A stretch of 64,000 nucleotides of DNA, from NCBI GenBank assembly GCA_022793995.1, contig JAAWDY010000044.1:1-64000 (forward strand), in the 5' to 3' direction. The translations under genes were made by a program, and so were the position numbers. The notes below the pieces were generated by a model that was given only the letters and a program-made list of their open reading frames with translations, was not told the DNA's origin and did not search any database. The stretch comes from Coprococcus sp. (lineage in GTDB: Bacteria > Bacillota > Clostridia > Lachnospirales > Lachnospiraceae). Below are positions 1 through 8,322 of the stretch, piece by piece (position 1 is the stretch's first letter; every line of letters starts with the position of its first letter).

Positions 1-178
1 CCAGCACGTCCATCCACTGCTTCGTGATCTTCCTGCGGGAAAAAGAGAGTCCGTCACGCTCTTTCTGCAGCTTTTTGATGGCAAGGTCTTTCTCCCGGAG
101 AATCCCCTCGTAATCTGCACGCAACTTCTGATAGGCCTCCCTGCCTTTACTTCCCTTCTTCGCGGAATGCTTCTGCAA
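1..178 (-). CDS. partial coiled-coil ORF running off the left edge
   Basis: An open minus-strand frame runs leftwards off the window. It is rich in Lys, Glu, Gln and Arg (for example REKDLAIKKLQKERDG) and ends at the edge with KITKQWMDVL. There is no good ATG. The frame opens after an in-frame TAG just upstream, and a TTG at 178 is the only plausible start, without a convincing ribosome binding site. It overlaps the end of the 58-aa ORF at 147-323 in another frame, so the two may be one gene joined by frameshifting, a mutated gene, or two overlapping cistrons. I do not recognise the family; a mobile-element accessory protein is possible but not shown. Confidence 0.35.
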   Translation of the reverse strand, partial: MQKHSAKKGSKGREAYQKLRADYEGILREKDLAIKKLQKERDGLSFSRRKITKQWMDVL

Positions 179-323
179 ACAGGGCTAGTGCCTTATTCTG
201 CTCCTCGAACAGGAGTTCCTGGGTCTTTAGCTGTTCTTTGCACACATCCAACTGTTCCTCCAGGATCCGGATGTACCGGCTCTGTTCCTGGAGGTGTCTT
301 GCTTCAGGATTTTCATCTTTCAT
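147..323 (-). CDS. small coiled-coil hypothetical protein (58 aa)
   Basis: It starts ATG at 323, preceded on the minus strand by GGAGGGATAGGGA, and stops TAA at 147-149. The 58-residue product (MKDENPEARHLQEQ... ending AEAFREEGK) is almost entirely charged heptad-like sequence and should form a coiled coil. There is no membrane segment and no catalytic motif. The next frame (1-178) continues with similar composition, which suggests a two-part coding unit leaving the window. Function unknown. Confidence 0.45.
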   Translation of the reverse strand: MKDENPEARHLQEQSRYIRILEEQLDVCKEQLKTQELLFEEQNKALALFAEAFREEGK

Positions 324-484
324 TCCCTATCCCTCCATGGGTCTACTATAGCAGAAAATGGAGGAAAAAGCGAATGTGGATAACTATTTTTTTGAGTTCA
401 GCATTTTGCACAATTATCAATTATGCTTTCCCCACCGAAAAGTAACTTAACGCGTATTACAAATCCCACTCTGGAGGTGCATAC

Positions 485-1015
485 ATGGACGGACAAAACT
501 GGCTAGAATTAATGAACTCGCAGCAATTGTTAAAGCAGGTAAAGAAAACAAATCAATACACAGAGGAATTCGGCCTGACATTATCGGAAAAGGACGCCGA
601 ACTTCTCCTTGCCGAAAAGAACCGGATTCTCAAATCGGAGCAGCGGATTGAATTCGGCTCGAGTATCCTGCCGCAAATGATTTACATATTCTGCGATTCC
701 TCATTTATCTCACAGAATAATTATGTCGAATCGCTGATACGTCTGCAGGAAATCTTCTATATGTATAAGAACGAAACCCACGACGAACTTACAGACGAAG
801 AGTTGCTGAATTTTATGAAAGAACAGTTTGAAACAGTATGTTACGGGGACTTTGCCTATCTCGAAGGCACCTGCCTGGACATTTTTTCTCAAGCTGTCCG
901 GGCAGGTTACAGAGGTTATGAACGGACGCAGGGAAGGAACGAATTTGCAAAATTTGATATTGTGCAAAGGTGGGACCGAGAATTGTACTTAGAAGCGCTT
1001 AAAGACCTTTTCTAA
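485..1015 (+). CDS. DUF6323-like protein
   Basis: A 176-aa soluble, acidic, largely helical protein. ATG at 485 is preceded by GGAGGTG at good spacing. The sequence (start MDGQNWLELMNSQQLLKQV, middle LPQMIYIFCDSSFISQNNYV) resembles a Clostridia family I recall as DUF6323; this is recall, not a search. It is followed after 27 nt by a DUF6179-like gene on the same strand, and these two families are usually neighbours, so a two-gene operon is likely. No catalytic motif is visible and the function is unknown. Confidence 0.7.
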   Translation: MDGQNWLELMNSQQLLKQVKKTNQYTEEFGLTLSEKDAELLLAEKNRILKSEQRIEFGSSILPQMIYIFCDSSFISQNNYVESLIRLQEIFYMYKNETHDELTDEELLNFMKEQFETVCYGDFAYLEGTCLDIFSQAVRAGYRGYERTQGRNEFAKFDIVQRWDRELYLEALKDLF

Positions 1016-1042
1016 AAAACGGACAATAGGAGGAACTTTTTT

Positions 1043-1891
1043 ATGCTGCAAAATACAGATTATCCTATGGAAGAACTGCTGCCCCTTGTCGCTGAATTAG
1101 CACAGAAATATTCCGGCTATGAAAGCTCGTCGATTTCCTATGAAAAAGCACAGACGCTCATGGAGGCCGTTTTATACTGTCTGGAGGAATATCATTCTTC
1201 ATCCCAAAACAGTCCCGCCCGCAGTCACATTTCCCTAAAAGAAAAGTATGACGTCGGAGCGCGTCTGGTAAAAGAAAAGGCAACGGAAATCCGGAATATA
1301 TTTAACACTCTTTCCTCTCAGTTTGAGGACTTTGGAGTAACATGCCTGTCCGATACCGTGCGAAAAGGTATTCCACAATTTCTAAAACGGTATGATGCAA
1401 CATTTTGCCCTCAGGATACCATCCTTACGCTGGACTATCCTCTGCTCTTTGATCTCTCGCCTCTTAAGGGAGTGGATGCTGTTCACACATATATCCGCGC
1501 CATCCGCACGGAACAGGGATTTTTAAGCCGGTTTGATAAAGGCTATGTAATGCAAATCCTTGAAGCATACGCCCCCTCGTATGGTAGTATGATAGAAAAT
1601 ATTTGCGGCATCGTCCTCACAAATACGATCGGGCATATCTCCATCCAAAAGCCGCTCAGTGAGATCAGTTTTGACGGGGAGGAATACCGCCTGCTTTCAA
1701 ATGTGTTTGATAAGAAAACGATTCCGGAGATCGAACAGCTCGTCAAACGATTCATAAAAACTATGGTAAATCAGTTTTATGAAGGCGACACGGTCTTGTC
1801 TGAATATCTGTGCCGCTCCGCAAAAAATACCGCCGTGCGCATCCACACGGCAGTCCGATACGCACACTTAGATAAAATTTTCTTATTGTAG
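1043..1891 (+). CDS. DUF6179-like protein
   Basis: A 282-aa protein with a strong AGGAGG upstream of ATG 1043. It is predicted soluble and mostly helical, with no signal peptide. It follows the DUF6323-like gene closely. I recall the N-terminal YPMEELLPLVAELAQKYSGY and the central LFDLSPLKGVDAVHTYIRAI blocks as DUF6179, a Clostridia-restricted family that co-occurs with DUF6323. The role is unknown; the conserved pairing suggests that the two proteins act together. The gene ends about 100 nt before the transglutaminase lipoprotein. Confidence 0.7.
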   Translation: MLQNTDYPMEELLPLVAELAQKYSGYESSSISYEKAQTLMEAVLYCLEEYHSSSQNSPARSHISLKEKYDVGARLVKEKATEIRNIFNTLSSQFEDFGVTCLSDTVRKGIPQFLKRYDATFCPQDTILTLDYPLLFDLSPLKGVDAVHTYIRAIRTEQGFLSRFDKGYVMQILEAYAPSYGSMIENICGIVLTNTIGHISIQKPLSEISFDGEEYRLLSNVFDKKTIPEIEQLVKRFIKTMVNQFYEGDTVLSEYLCRSAKNTAVRIHTAVRYAHLDKIFLL

Positions 1892-1990
1892 CATTTCTCC
1901 TTTCCCCGCCTGCATTTACCGCTTGACATTTGGGGGAAAAATCTGCACAATAAAGATATCAGAAACACGACATGACAGAATACGGAGAGT

Positions 1991-3007
1991 GTGATGGATT
2001 TGTATTCAACGAAACGGAAAAAAAATAATCATATCAGACATAAAACGGTTTTTTCACTCATAACTGTATATCTCTTGGCGGCTCTCCTGCTTAGCAGCTG
2101 CTCCGATTCGGGGAACAGCTCCCTGGCTTCTGATTCGCGGCCGAATTCAAAAAACACCAAATCTTCCTCTTCCAAGTCTTCGGAACCTTTACGGGATAAC
2201 ACGCCCAAGGTTCTGACTCCGGAAGCGTCCGGCACGGCCGTCTACGGCAATGATTTTGCGGCCATCGACGCGTCCAATGCCGGCGAAGGTTACTTTATGG
2301 TGCAGTATAACGGCAGCAACGAAAAAGTAAAGCTTAAGGTCGCCGGTCCCTCGGACTCAGAATACATTTACCTGCTGTCCGCAAGAGGGGAGTACGAAAC
2401 ATTTCCGTTTCCCCGCGGGAGCGGTAAGTACCAGATACAGGTCTTTGAAAATGTAAGCGGAGACTCGTACGCTGTCGTCAGTTCCGCCGAAGTTGAAGTA
2501 ACGATCGCGGATGAGTTCAAACCCTTTTTATATCCAAATCAATATGTAAATTTTAAGGCGGACAGTAAGGTCGTCGCCAAAGCCAGCGAACTCGTGGCAA
2601 AGGCACACTCCGACCTGGATGCGGTAACTGAGATCTATCATTATGTGACGGAAAACATTACCTACGACGAAAAAAAGGCGGAGAGCGTTGTCTACGGCTA
2701 TCTTCCCGTGGTGGATGAGACCCTGGCGGAGGGAAAGGGCATCTGTTTCGACTATGCCTCGGTTATGGGCGCCATGCTGCGCTCCCAGGGTATTCCAACC
2801 AAGCTGGAAGTCGGCTATTCCGGCGAGGCGTACCACGCCTGGATCAGCACATACTTAGATGAGATCGGGTGGGTTGACGGAATCATCGAATTCGACGGTT
2901 CAAATTGGTCTTTAATCGACCCCACTCTGGCGGCAAATAACAGTAAGTCTTCCGTCGGGAAATATATCGGCGACGGCTCGAACTATATTTTAAAATATTC
3001 ATACTAA
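1991..3007 (+). CDS. transglutaminase-like lipoprotein
   Basis: A 338-aa exported protein. A basic N-terminus and hydrophobic stretch end in a lipobox (LLLSSC, Cys37), followed by a Ser-rich linker, so it is probably lipid-anchored outside the membrane. The C-terminal half is a transglutaminase-like cysteine protease fold with a complete Cys-His-Asp triad: C252 (GKGICFDYA), H282 (YHAWI) and D310 (LIDPT). It may cleave or cross-link cell-surface peptides. The start could be GTG 1991 or ATG 1994; a GGAG lies just upstream of both. It lies directly upstream of the pilus-like operon, separated by a palindromic repeat element. Confidence 0.88.
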   Translation: MMDLYSTKRKKNNHIRHKTVFSLITVYLLAALLLSSCSDSGNSSLASDSRPNSKNTKSSSSKSSEPLRDNTPKVLTPEASGTAVYGNDFAAIDASNAGEGYFMVQYNGSNEKVKLKVAGPSDSEYIYLLSARGEYETFPFPRGSGKYQIQVFENVSGDSYAVVSSAEVEVTIADEFKPFLYPNQYVNFKADSKVVAKASELVAKAHSDLDAVTEIYHYVTENITYDEKKAESVVYGYLPVVDETLAEGKGICFDYASVMGAMLRSQGIPTKLEVGYSGEAYHAWISTYLDEIGWVDGIIEFDGSNWSLIDPTLAANNSKSSVGKYIGDGSNYILKYSY

Positions 3008-3017
3008 TCGCATTAAC

Positions 3018-3103
3018 ATCGCCTATTCGGCGATGGAGATCTGCGGAAGCCCCTCACGCTGGACGCATGAGGGATTCCCGAATTTAATCGCCTATTCGGC
3101 GAT
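3018..3103. repeat. composite palindromic repeat, copy 1 (two palindromes plus middle hairpin)
   Basis: Two identical palindromes (ATCGCCTATTCGGCGAT at 3018-3034 and 3087-3103) flank about 52 bp that contain a second stem, CCCTCA 3051-3056 with TGAGGG 3068-3073. The same layout, including GGAA-CCCCTC...GGGAT-CC-GA-TTTA around the middle stem, recurs inverted at 58578-58655. The element sits in the gap between the transglutaminase gene and the GspF gene. Confidence 0.8.
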
Positions 3104-3126
3104 GAATAAAATAAGGAGGCATCTTT

Positions 3127-4176
3127 ATGGGCACGAAAAAATTAACGCCTCTCTCAAATCGAGAGACGGCTGCATTCTGTTCGCAGATGGCGATCATCTT
3201 AAAGTCTGGAATTTCCTCGATCGAGGGTGTTTCGATTATGCTGGAGGACGCAAAGGAGGCGGATGAGAAAGAACTGCTCTCAGGACTCCATGAAACATTG
3301 ATGAATACGGGAATTTTCTATGAAGCCTTGAAGGAAACGGGCGTGTTTCCTGATTATCTGCTCTACATGGTGCAGATCGGCGAGCAGACGGGAAAGCTGG
3401 ACGAGGTCATGGAATCGCTTGCCGAGTACTACGAGAAGGAAGCGAATCTTGCGCAGACCATCAAGAACGCGGTTACATATCCTCTTGTCATGATCGTCAT
3501 GATGCTTCTTGTCGTCATTGTCCTAATCACCCGGGTCATGCCTGTGTTCAACCAGGTCTTCCGGCAGCTCGGCAGCGAGATGACGGGAATTTCCCATGCC
3601 ATCTTAAGCGCCGGCGAATTCATGAACCGATATGCCGCCGTATTTATCTGCATTTTCGCGGCGCTTGCCGTTTTGATCGTCTACCTGATCCGTTCCTCGC
3701 ACGGGCAAAAGCTTTTCCGGTCGTTCCTGGATAAGTTCCGCAGTACGCGGTCGTTTTCTGAAAATATTGCAGCGTACCGCTTTTCCAACGGTATGGCGCT
3801 TACCTTAAGCAGCGGGCTGACTCCCGAAGAATGCCTGAACCTAACCGTGAACCTGATCGATCAGGATTCATTCCGTACCAAGCTTGACAAGTGCCGCGAC
3901 GCGGTTTCACAGGGAGACGATCTGTGTGATTCTCTCCTGGCAAACGGTATCTTTACCGGTATCTATGCCCGTATGGCGTCGATCGCTTCCCGCACCGGTA
4001 TGCTGGATGAAGTCATGCGTAAGATCGCAAGCCAATATGAGGACGATATCGACTCGCGCCTTTCCGCTGTCATCGCTACGGTGGAACCAACGCTCGTCAT
4101 TATTCTCTCCGTTATTGTCGGCGTCATCCTTCTGTCCGTCATGCTGCCTCTGATGGGAATCATGACAGGGCTTTAA
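3127..4176 (+). CDS. GspF/PilC-like inner membrane platform protein
   Basis: A 349-aa type II secretion/type IV pilus platform protein that anchors the assembly ATPase at the membrane. It has two GspF repeats, each beginning with a soluble helical bundle (FCSQMAIILKSGISSIEGV; AAYRFSNGMALTLSSGLTPEE). Membrane helices lie near residues 118-138, 165-187 and 322-345. AAGGAGGC precedes ATG 3127. It is the first gene of a tight co-directional run ending with a PilT-like ATPase at 7206. It is shorter than the roughly 400 aa of Gram-negative PilC, as usual in Firmicutes. Confidence 0.9.
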   Translation: MGTKKLTPLSNRETAAFCSQMAIILKSGISSIEGVSIMLEDAKEADEKELLSGLHETLMNTGIFYEALKETGVFPDYLLYMVQIGEQTGKLDEVMESLAEYYEKEANLAQTIKNAVTYPLVMIVMMLLVVIVLITRVMPVFNQVFRQLGSEMTGISHAILSAGEFMNRYAAVFICIFAALAVLIVYLIRSSHGQKLFRSFLDKFRSTRSFSENIAAYRFSNGMALTLSSGLTPEECLNLTVNLIDQDSFRTKLDKCRDAVSQGDDLCDSLLANGIFTGIYARMASIASRTGMLDEVMRKIASQYEDDIDSRLSAVIATVEPTLVIILSVIVGVILLSVMLPLMGIMTGL

Positions 4177-4198
4177 GAAGCAGACAGGAGGCGTTCTT

Positions 4199-4531
4199 AT
4201 GAAACATCGTTTTGAAAGCAAGAAGAGAAATTCTTATTCAAGAAATCTTTTTGTTTCTTTGTCAATATTTGCCTTGATATTCGCAGCATTCTGCCTTGGA
4301 CTCAACTCCGTTTCCTCCCGGACGGAAGAAGAGGAACTTCGGACCCTTGAGATTGCGGTGACGCGCGGCGTTACACACTGCTATGCTGTGGAAGGCTCTT
4401 ATCCGGAAAGCCTGGAATATTTGAAGACAAACTATGGTCTCTTATACGATGAAGAAAAGTTCCTGGTCGTTTATCAGCCCATGGGTGCAAATATGATGCC
4501 GGATGTCACGATCATTCGGCGCAAGGAATAG
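4199..4531 (+). CDS. small single-pass membrane protein of the pilus-like operon
   Basis: A 110-aa protein with a basic N-terminus, one membrane helix near residues 18-36 and a short extracellular domain (EEELRTLEIAVTRGVTHCYAVEGSYPESLEYLKTNYGL). AGGAGGC precedes the ATG. The charged head, helix and ALEVAVTRGV-like continuation resemble a pilin-type architecture, but I see no clear prepilin peptidase site. The GSYPESLEYL segment resembles regions of pseudopilins that report on maturation. It lies 22 nt after gspF and 15 nt before the next gene, so it is in the operon. Confidence 0.7.
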   Translation: MKHRFESKKRNSYSRNLFVSLSIFALIFAAFCLGLNSVSSRTEEEELRTLEIAVTRGVTHCYAVEGSYPESLEYLKTNYGLLYDEEKFLVVYQPMGANMMPDVTIIRRKE

Positions 4532-4546
4532 CGGGAGGCGACAGCA

Positions 4547-5032
4547 TTGAAATTTCGTTCGGAACAAAAACATGTAATTGACTTTATTTTTCCAATCGCG
4601 GTATTTTTCGTTTTTGCGGCATCTTCTCTTGCCGTATTGATTCTTGCCGCCAATATTTACCGTTCCCAAACGGAAGAAGCAGGCGAGAATTATGTGGCGC
4701 GCACTTCACTTTCCTATGTCAACGAAAAAATCCGCCAGAACGACTTTGACGGCGGGATTTCCATCCGTACAAAAGAAGGTCAGGACTGTCTTGCTCTTTC
4801 CAGCGTAAACGACGGGGTGACGTACACGACCTATATCTACGAGTATGAAGGGATGCTGATGGAATTGTTTGTCCGGGATGATGTGGAAGTTACGCTCCGG
4901 GACGGGAAAAATATCATGGAGGTGCAGGATTTCTTCATGGAAGAGACTTCCGACGGTCTGTTTCGTTTTACCGCTGTTGATTTCAAGGGAAACGAGACGA
5001 CGCTGATCGCATCAGAAAGGAGTACGCAATGA
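4547..5032 (+). CDS. DUF4860-like pilus-operon membrane protein
   Basis: 161 aa, starting at TTG 4547 behind GGGAGG. It has one N-terminal membrane helix (about residues 11-34) and an extracellular beta-rich domain. The pattern TSLSYVNEKIRQNDFDGGISI...YTTYIYEYEGMLMELF is what I recall for DUF4860, a family found in Clostridia pilus/secretion clusters. Its stop overlaps the next start (ATGA), so it is translationally coupled. It is probably a minor pilin-like or structural subunit; no prepilin cleavage site is obvious. Confidence 0.75.
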   Translation: MKFRSEQKHVIDFIFPIAVFFVFAASSLAVLILAANIYRSQTEEAGENYVARTSLSYVNEKIRQNDFDGGISIRTKEGQDCLALSSVNDGVTYTTYIYEYEGMLMELFVRDDVEVTLRDGKNIMEVQDFFMEETSDGLFRFTAVDFKGNETTLIASERSTQ

Positions 5033-5574
5033 ACCGTTCGTCCAACAGTAAGTCCAGTTTATTTCTGATGGAGATGATGATTGCAATCCTGTTTTTTTCA
5101 CTGGCAAGCGCGGTCTGCCTTAGGATGTTCACGAAATCCAGCCAAATGAGTAAGGATACGACAAACCTGAATAGAGCGGTAGGCCAGGCCGGAAACGCGG
5201 CGGAGCTTTTAAAAGCAGCCGGGCAGTCTTCCGGGACGGATATAATCGAAGACGCCAAGAAGGGATTTCCCGGCTCTGCTTTCCTCATGTCCGAATATCC
5301 CGACGCGGTGCTGGAAGAATCCTCTCTCCTGGTCTTTTACGATGAGGAGTGGAAACCTTGCGATCAGGAAAATGGTTCCTATCTCATGCAGATCACCTGC
5401 AGCAGAGACGCCCTTTTACAATACCACATTGATGTCTCCGAGGTAGATACTACAGGTGTTATTTATGCGATTGACCTAAAGCTGCACCGTCCCACTGTGC
5501 CGCCTCACGGTGATACGCAGGCAAACGGCACGGCAGACTCACAGACTGATACTGATAAGGAGGTGGGACGATGA
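5029..5574 (+). CDS. type II secretion/pilin-like protein
   Basis: 181 aa. The N-terminus SSLFLMEMMIAILFFSLASAVCLRMF is a prepilin-like hydrophobic helix with a Glu at the position expected for Glu5 of mature pilins (after LFLM). The canonical Gly before the cleavage site is not present. The remainder is a globular extracellular domain. The start overlaps the preceding stop by 4 nt and the stop overlaps the next start by 4 nt, so all three genes are coupled. It is likely a minor pseudopilin. Confidence 0.78.
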   Translation: MNRSSNSKSSLFLMEMMIAILFFSLASAVCLRMFTKSSQMSKDTTNLNRAVGQAGNAAELLKAAGQSSGTDIIEDAKKGFPGSAFLMSEYPDAVLEESSLLVFYDEEWKPCDQENGSYLMQITCSRDALLQYHIDVSEVDTTGVIYAIDLKLHRPTVPPHGDTQANGTADSQTDTDKEVGR

Positions 5575-6098
5575 AAAAGAACAAATTTCCTCTCACCAAT
5601 ATCGGAACCGTATCCCTGCTGATGATTTTTATCGTTCTGTGCATGGTTACCTTTGCCGCTCTTTCGCTTTCTTCCGCCGCAAGCGACGCGCGCTCCGGCC
5701 AGAGGATTGCCGAGCATTCACAGGACTACTATGCCGCGTCGAATGAGGCGGAGGAAGTCCTTGCTTCCCTGGACGATGTGTTTGCAAAAGCTTATGCGCA
5801 GGCGCGCACGACAGAAGACTACTATCAGCTTATCCTAGAAGCTCTTCCTTCCGAAGTACAGCCAGAGCAAGAGGGGGAAGCCGGTTCTTCTGACAAGACT
5901 TTTTCAGATGGCCGCACTCTGATTGTCTCATATCAGATTGAGATCAATGATTCCCAGGCTCTAAAGGTCCGCGTCGGCGTTTTCCCTTTAGAAGAGCTTG
6001 CCAAAGAGGATTCGGCTTCATTTTACAAAATTCTTGCCTGGCAGAAGGTGATAACGAAGACCTGGGAAGGCGATAATTCCATCCAGTTGATACAATAA
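5571..6098 (+). CDS. PilX-like membrane protein of the pilus-like operon
   Basis: 175 aa with a short basic N-terminus, a single membrane helix (about residues 11-32, VSLLMIFIVLCMVTFAALSL) and a helical SAASDARSGQRIAEHSQDYYAASNEAEEVLA segment. That layout resembles PilX/TadE-like minor subunits, where the helix continues into a tyrosine-rich amphipathic region. It is translationally coupled to the preceding gene through ATGA. No enzymatic motif. The specific family is uncertain. Confidence 0.65.
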   Translation: MKKNKFPLTNIGTVSLLMIFIVLCMVTFAALSLSSAASDARSGQRIAEHSQDYYAASNEAEEVLASLDDVFAKAYAQARTTEDYYQLILEALPSEVQPEQEGEAGSSDKTFSDGRTLIVSYQIEINDSQALKVRVGVFPLEELAKEDSASFYKILAWQKVITKTWEGDNSIQLIQ

Positions 6099-6144
6099 GG
6101 CACTGCAATTCCTAAGCTCATTATGTTACAAGCAGGAGGTTAAT

Positions 6145-7206
6145 ATGAGTGAAAATGCAATCCAACTATTAGAAAAAACCGTACAGTCCCGCGCTTCCGA
6201 CATCTTTATCGTCGTTGGGCTTCCGGCGGTCGTACGGCTGAACGGCTCCGTCACTGAGATCAGCGAAGAACGCCTGATGCCTGGAGATACAGAGCGCATC
6301 ATTTCAGAGATCTATGAAATGGCAGGCCGCAGGTCCATGGATACCTTGTCGGAAACCGGAGACGACGATTTCTCTTTTGCTGTTCCGGGACTGTCCCGTT
6401 TTCGGGTAAGCGCCTACAAGCAGAGGGGTTCTCTGTCCGCTGTCGTGCGGGTCATATCGTTCTCCCTCCCCGACCCGTCCGTGCTTGGGATCCCGGAAAA
6501 GGTCATTCAATTTGCCGGCTTCCCCAAGGGAATGGTCCTCATCACTGGTTCTGCCGGGAGCGGGAAATCGACCACACTTGCCTGTATCATCAATTACATT
6601 AACCATAACTACAAAAAGCATATCATCACACTGGAAGACCCTCTGGAATTTCTGCATCGTCACAACAAGAGCATTGTCAGCCAGCGTGAGATCAATATCG
6701 ACACGGAAAGCTATCTTACTGCGCTGCGCGCGGCCCTGCGTCAGAGTCCTGATGTAATTCTTTTAGGAGAGATGCGCGACCATGAGACGATTCAGGTCGC
6801 CATGACTGCCGCCGAGACAGGGCATCTGATCTTCTCTACCCTGCATACCGTCGGCGCCGCCAACACGATCGACCGGATCATCGACGTATTTCCGCCGAAC
6901 CAGCAGCATCAGATTGCGGTTCAGCTCTCCATGGTATTGCAGGCCGTTGTATCCCAGCAGCTCATCCCGTCTGTGGACGGAACCATGGTCCCCGCTTTCG
7001 AGATCATGACGGTAACGCCTGCGATCCGCAATATGATCCGAGACAACAAGATCCCGCAGATCGAGGGGATCCTGTATTCCTCCGCGAATGCGGATATGGT
7101 TTCCATGGATTCTAGTCTTCTAAGCTTATATAAGAACAAACGCATTACCGCGGAAACGGCGCTGAACTTTGCGACCAACCCGGAAATGCTGAAAAAGCGG
7201 CTGTAA
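6145..7206 (+). CDS. pilT: PilT-like type IV pilus retraction/assembly ATPase
   Basis: A 353-aa hexameric secretion ATPase acting at the cytoplasmic face of the pilus machine. It shows Walker A GSAGSGKST at residues 135-143, an Asp box EDPLEF, Walker B DVILLGEMRD and a His box TGHLIFSTLHT. Length and C-terminus fit PilT rather than the longer, zinc-containing GspE/PilB. It is the only ATPase in the operon, so it may power both extension and retraction, or a separate PilB may lie elsewhere. AGGAGG precedes ATG 6145. The stop codon lies inside the operon terminator. Confidence 0.93.
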   Translation: MSENAIQLLEKTVQSRASDIFIVVGLPAVVRLNGSVTEISEERLMPGDTERIISEIYEMAGRRSMDTLSETGDDDFSFAVPGLSRFRVSAYKQRGSLSAVVRVISFSLPDPSVLGIPEKVIQFAGFPKGMVLITGSAGSGKSTTLACIINYINHNYKKHIITLEDPLEFLHRHNKSIVSQREINIDTESYLTALRAALRQSPDVILLGEMRDHETIQVAMTAAETGHLIFSTLHTVGAANTIDRIIDVFPPNQQHQIAVQLSMVLQAVVSQQLIPSVDGTMVPAFEIMTVTPAIRNMIRDNKIPQIEGILYSSANADMVSMDSSLLSLYKNKRITAETALNFATNPEMLKKRL

Positions 7207-7218
7207 CGCCGCTTTTTC
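7191..7218 (+). terminator. intrinsic terminator of the pilus-like operon
   Basis: AAAAAGCGGC (7192-7201), a 6-nt loop and GCCGCTTTTT (7208-7217) form a strong hairpin with a U tract. The stop codon of pilT lies in the loop. Confidence 0.9.
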
Positions 7219-7245
7219 TAAGTTCTCTTTTCTATCTTTTCTTTT

Positions 7246-8130
7246 TTACTTCACCTTAATATCCAATACCTGGCTTGGCTGGAAATCCAGCTCCGACTGC
7301 TGATATGCCGCCCTGGCCCTGGCACGCTTCACCTTTTGCGCTTCCGGCGACAGCTCTGCTTTCAGGCGGTCGATCTCTCCGGCATCCCCTGACTTATTAA
7401 ACGCAGGCTTTGCTACGTCCGGCTTGACATCCACGGCCCCTTCGCCCTTGATGGTTCCGCCGTTCTGGATGGTCTCACTGTCATCCCTGCTCTCCCCATC
7501 TTCCGCAGCTTCTTCGATCTTCTTGGCGGTATCTTCCATACCAAGTTCTTTCTCTTCCGCTTCCTTCAGCTCTTTCTCCGCCTTCGCGCGTTCTTCCTCT
7601 GTCGGAAGCTTGGCGTACTTCCCGCTCTCCACAAACTCTCTCGTAGACTCCTGGAAGGCTTGATTCTTGTAGTGCTCGCGCATAATCAGCTCAAATTTCT
7701 TCTCCTCCGGGATGGCAGGATCATGCATAATGGTATTCACCGCGCTTAAGGACGCGGCTGTATGCTCCATCTTAACCTTCTGGACTTCATCCTTTGTCTT
7801 GCACCGCTTCAATTCGCGCTCGTAGCTGTCCTGCTCTGCCTGCATGGACTTCACATACCGATACTTCTCCGGCTCATGGGCCTCTAAGTACTGCATCTCC
7901 TCCGGCGTCAACCTCTGCCCGCTCTGAAGCTTGAGATCGATCTGGCTGCTTAACTTTGCGGATCTGTCATTCCGCGACTGACGGATCTCCTCCGCCTGCT
8001 GGCGTACGGGGTCGAGCTTCGTATTCCCGTCAGCGCGGAAATCATTCGTGGACTTTTTCTTCTGCCACTTTAGCTGCATCTCCATATTTCTTGTATAGGA
8101 ACTGATTGATTGTACTGTTAGAAAACTCAT
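7246..8130 (-). CDS. charged hypothetical protein
   Basis: 294 aa from ATG 8130, chosen because AAGGAGGTG lies 4-5 nt upstream; a longer start at 8166 lacks a good site. There is no signal peptide or membrane helix. The N-terminus MSFLTVQSISSYTRNMEMQLKWQKKK is conserved-looking. It is followed by long, highly charged helical stretches (EEERAKAEKELKEAEEKELG) and a disordered acidic region. I do not recognise the function. It is convergent with the pilus operon, so its link to that operon is only positional. Confidence 0.75.
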   Translation of the reverse strand: MSFLTVQSISSYTRNMEMQLKWQKKKSTNDFRADGNTKLDPVRQQAEEIRQSRNDRSAKLSSQIDLKLQSGQRLTPEEMQYLEAHEPEKYRYVKSMQAEQDSYERELKRCKTKDEVQKVKMEHTAASLSAVNTIMHDPAIPEEKKFELIMREHYKNQAFQESTREFVESGKYAKLPTEEERAKAEKELKEAEEKELGMEDTAKKIEEAAEDGESRDDSETIQNGGTIKGEGAVDVKPDVAKPAFNKSGDAGEIDRLKAELSPEAQKVKRARARAAYQQSELDFQPSQVLDIKVK

Positions 8131-8322
8131 TTGGCACCTCCTTCCCTCTCTTATGGCCGTTTTCACCGACGGCTCCGATCTATTCCTAACTTTTATATCG
8201 ACATCAACGAGGGGAAACTTAATCGGATTTATCTTTAAGCGGTTCCAGGAAACGGAAAAATATGATATACTTTACAATGTGAGGTTTTTTACCATTTAAA
8301 TTCTACAGGAGGGGTCGTACTT

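Noticed and set aside
3033-3266. 77-aa plus-strand ORF starting inside the 3018 palindrome
   Set aside because: It reads through the palindromic repeat and then the wrong frame of the GspF gene; no ribosome binding site.
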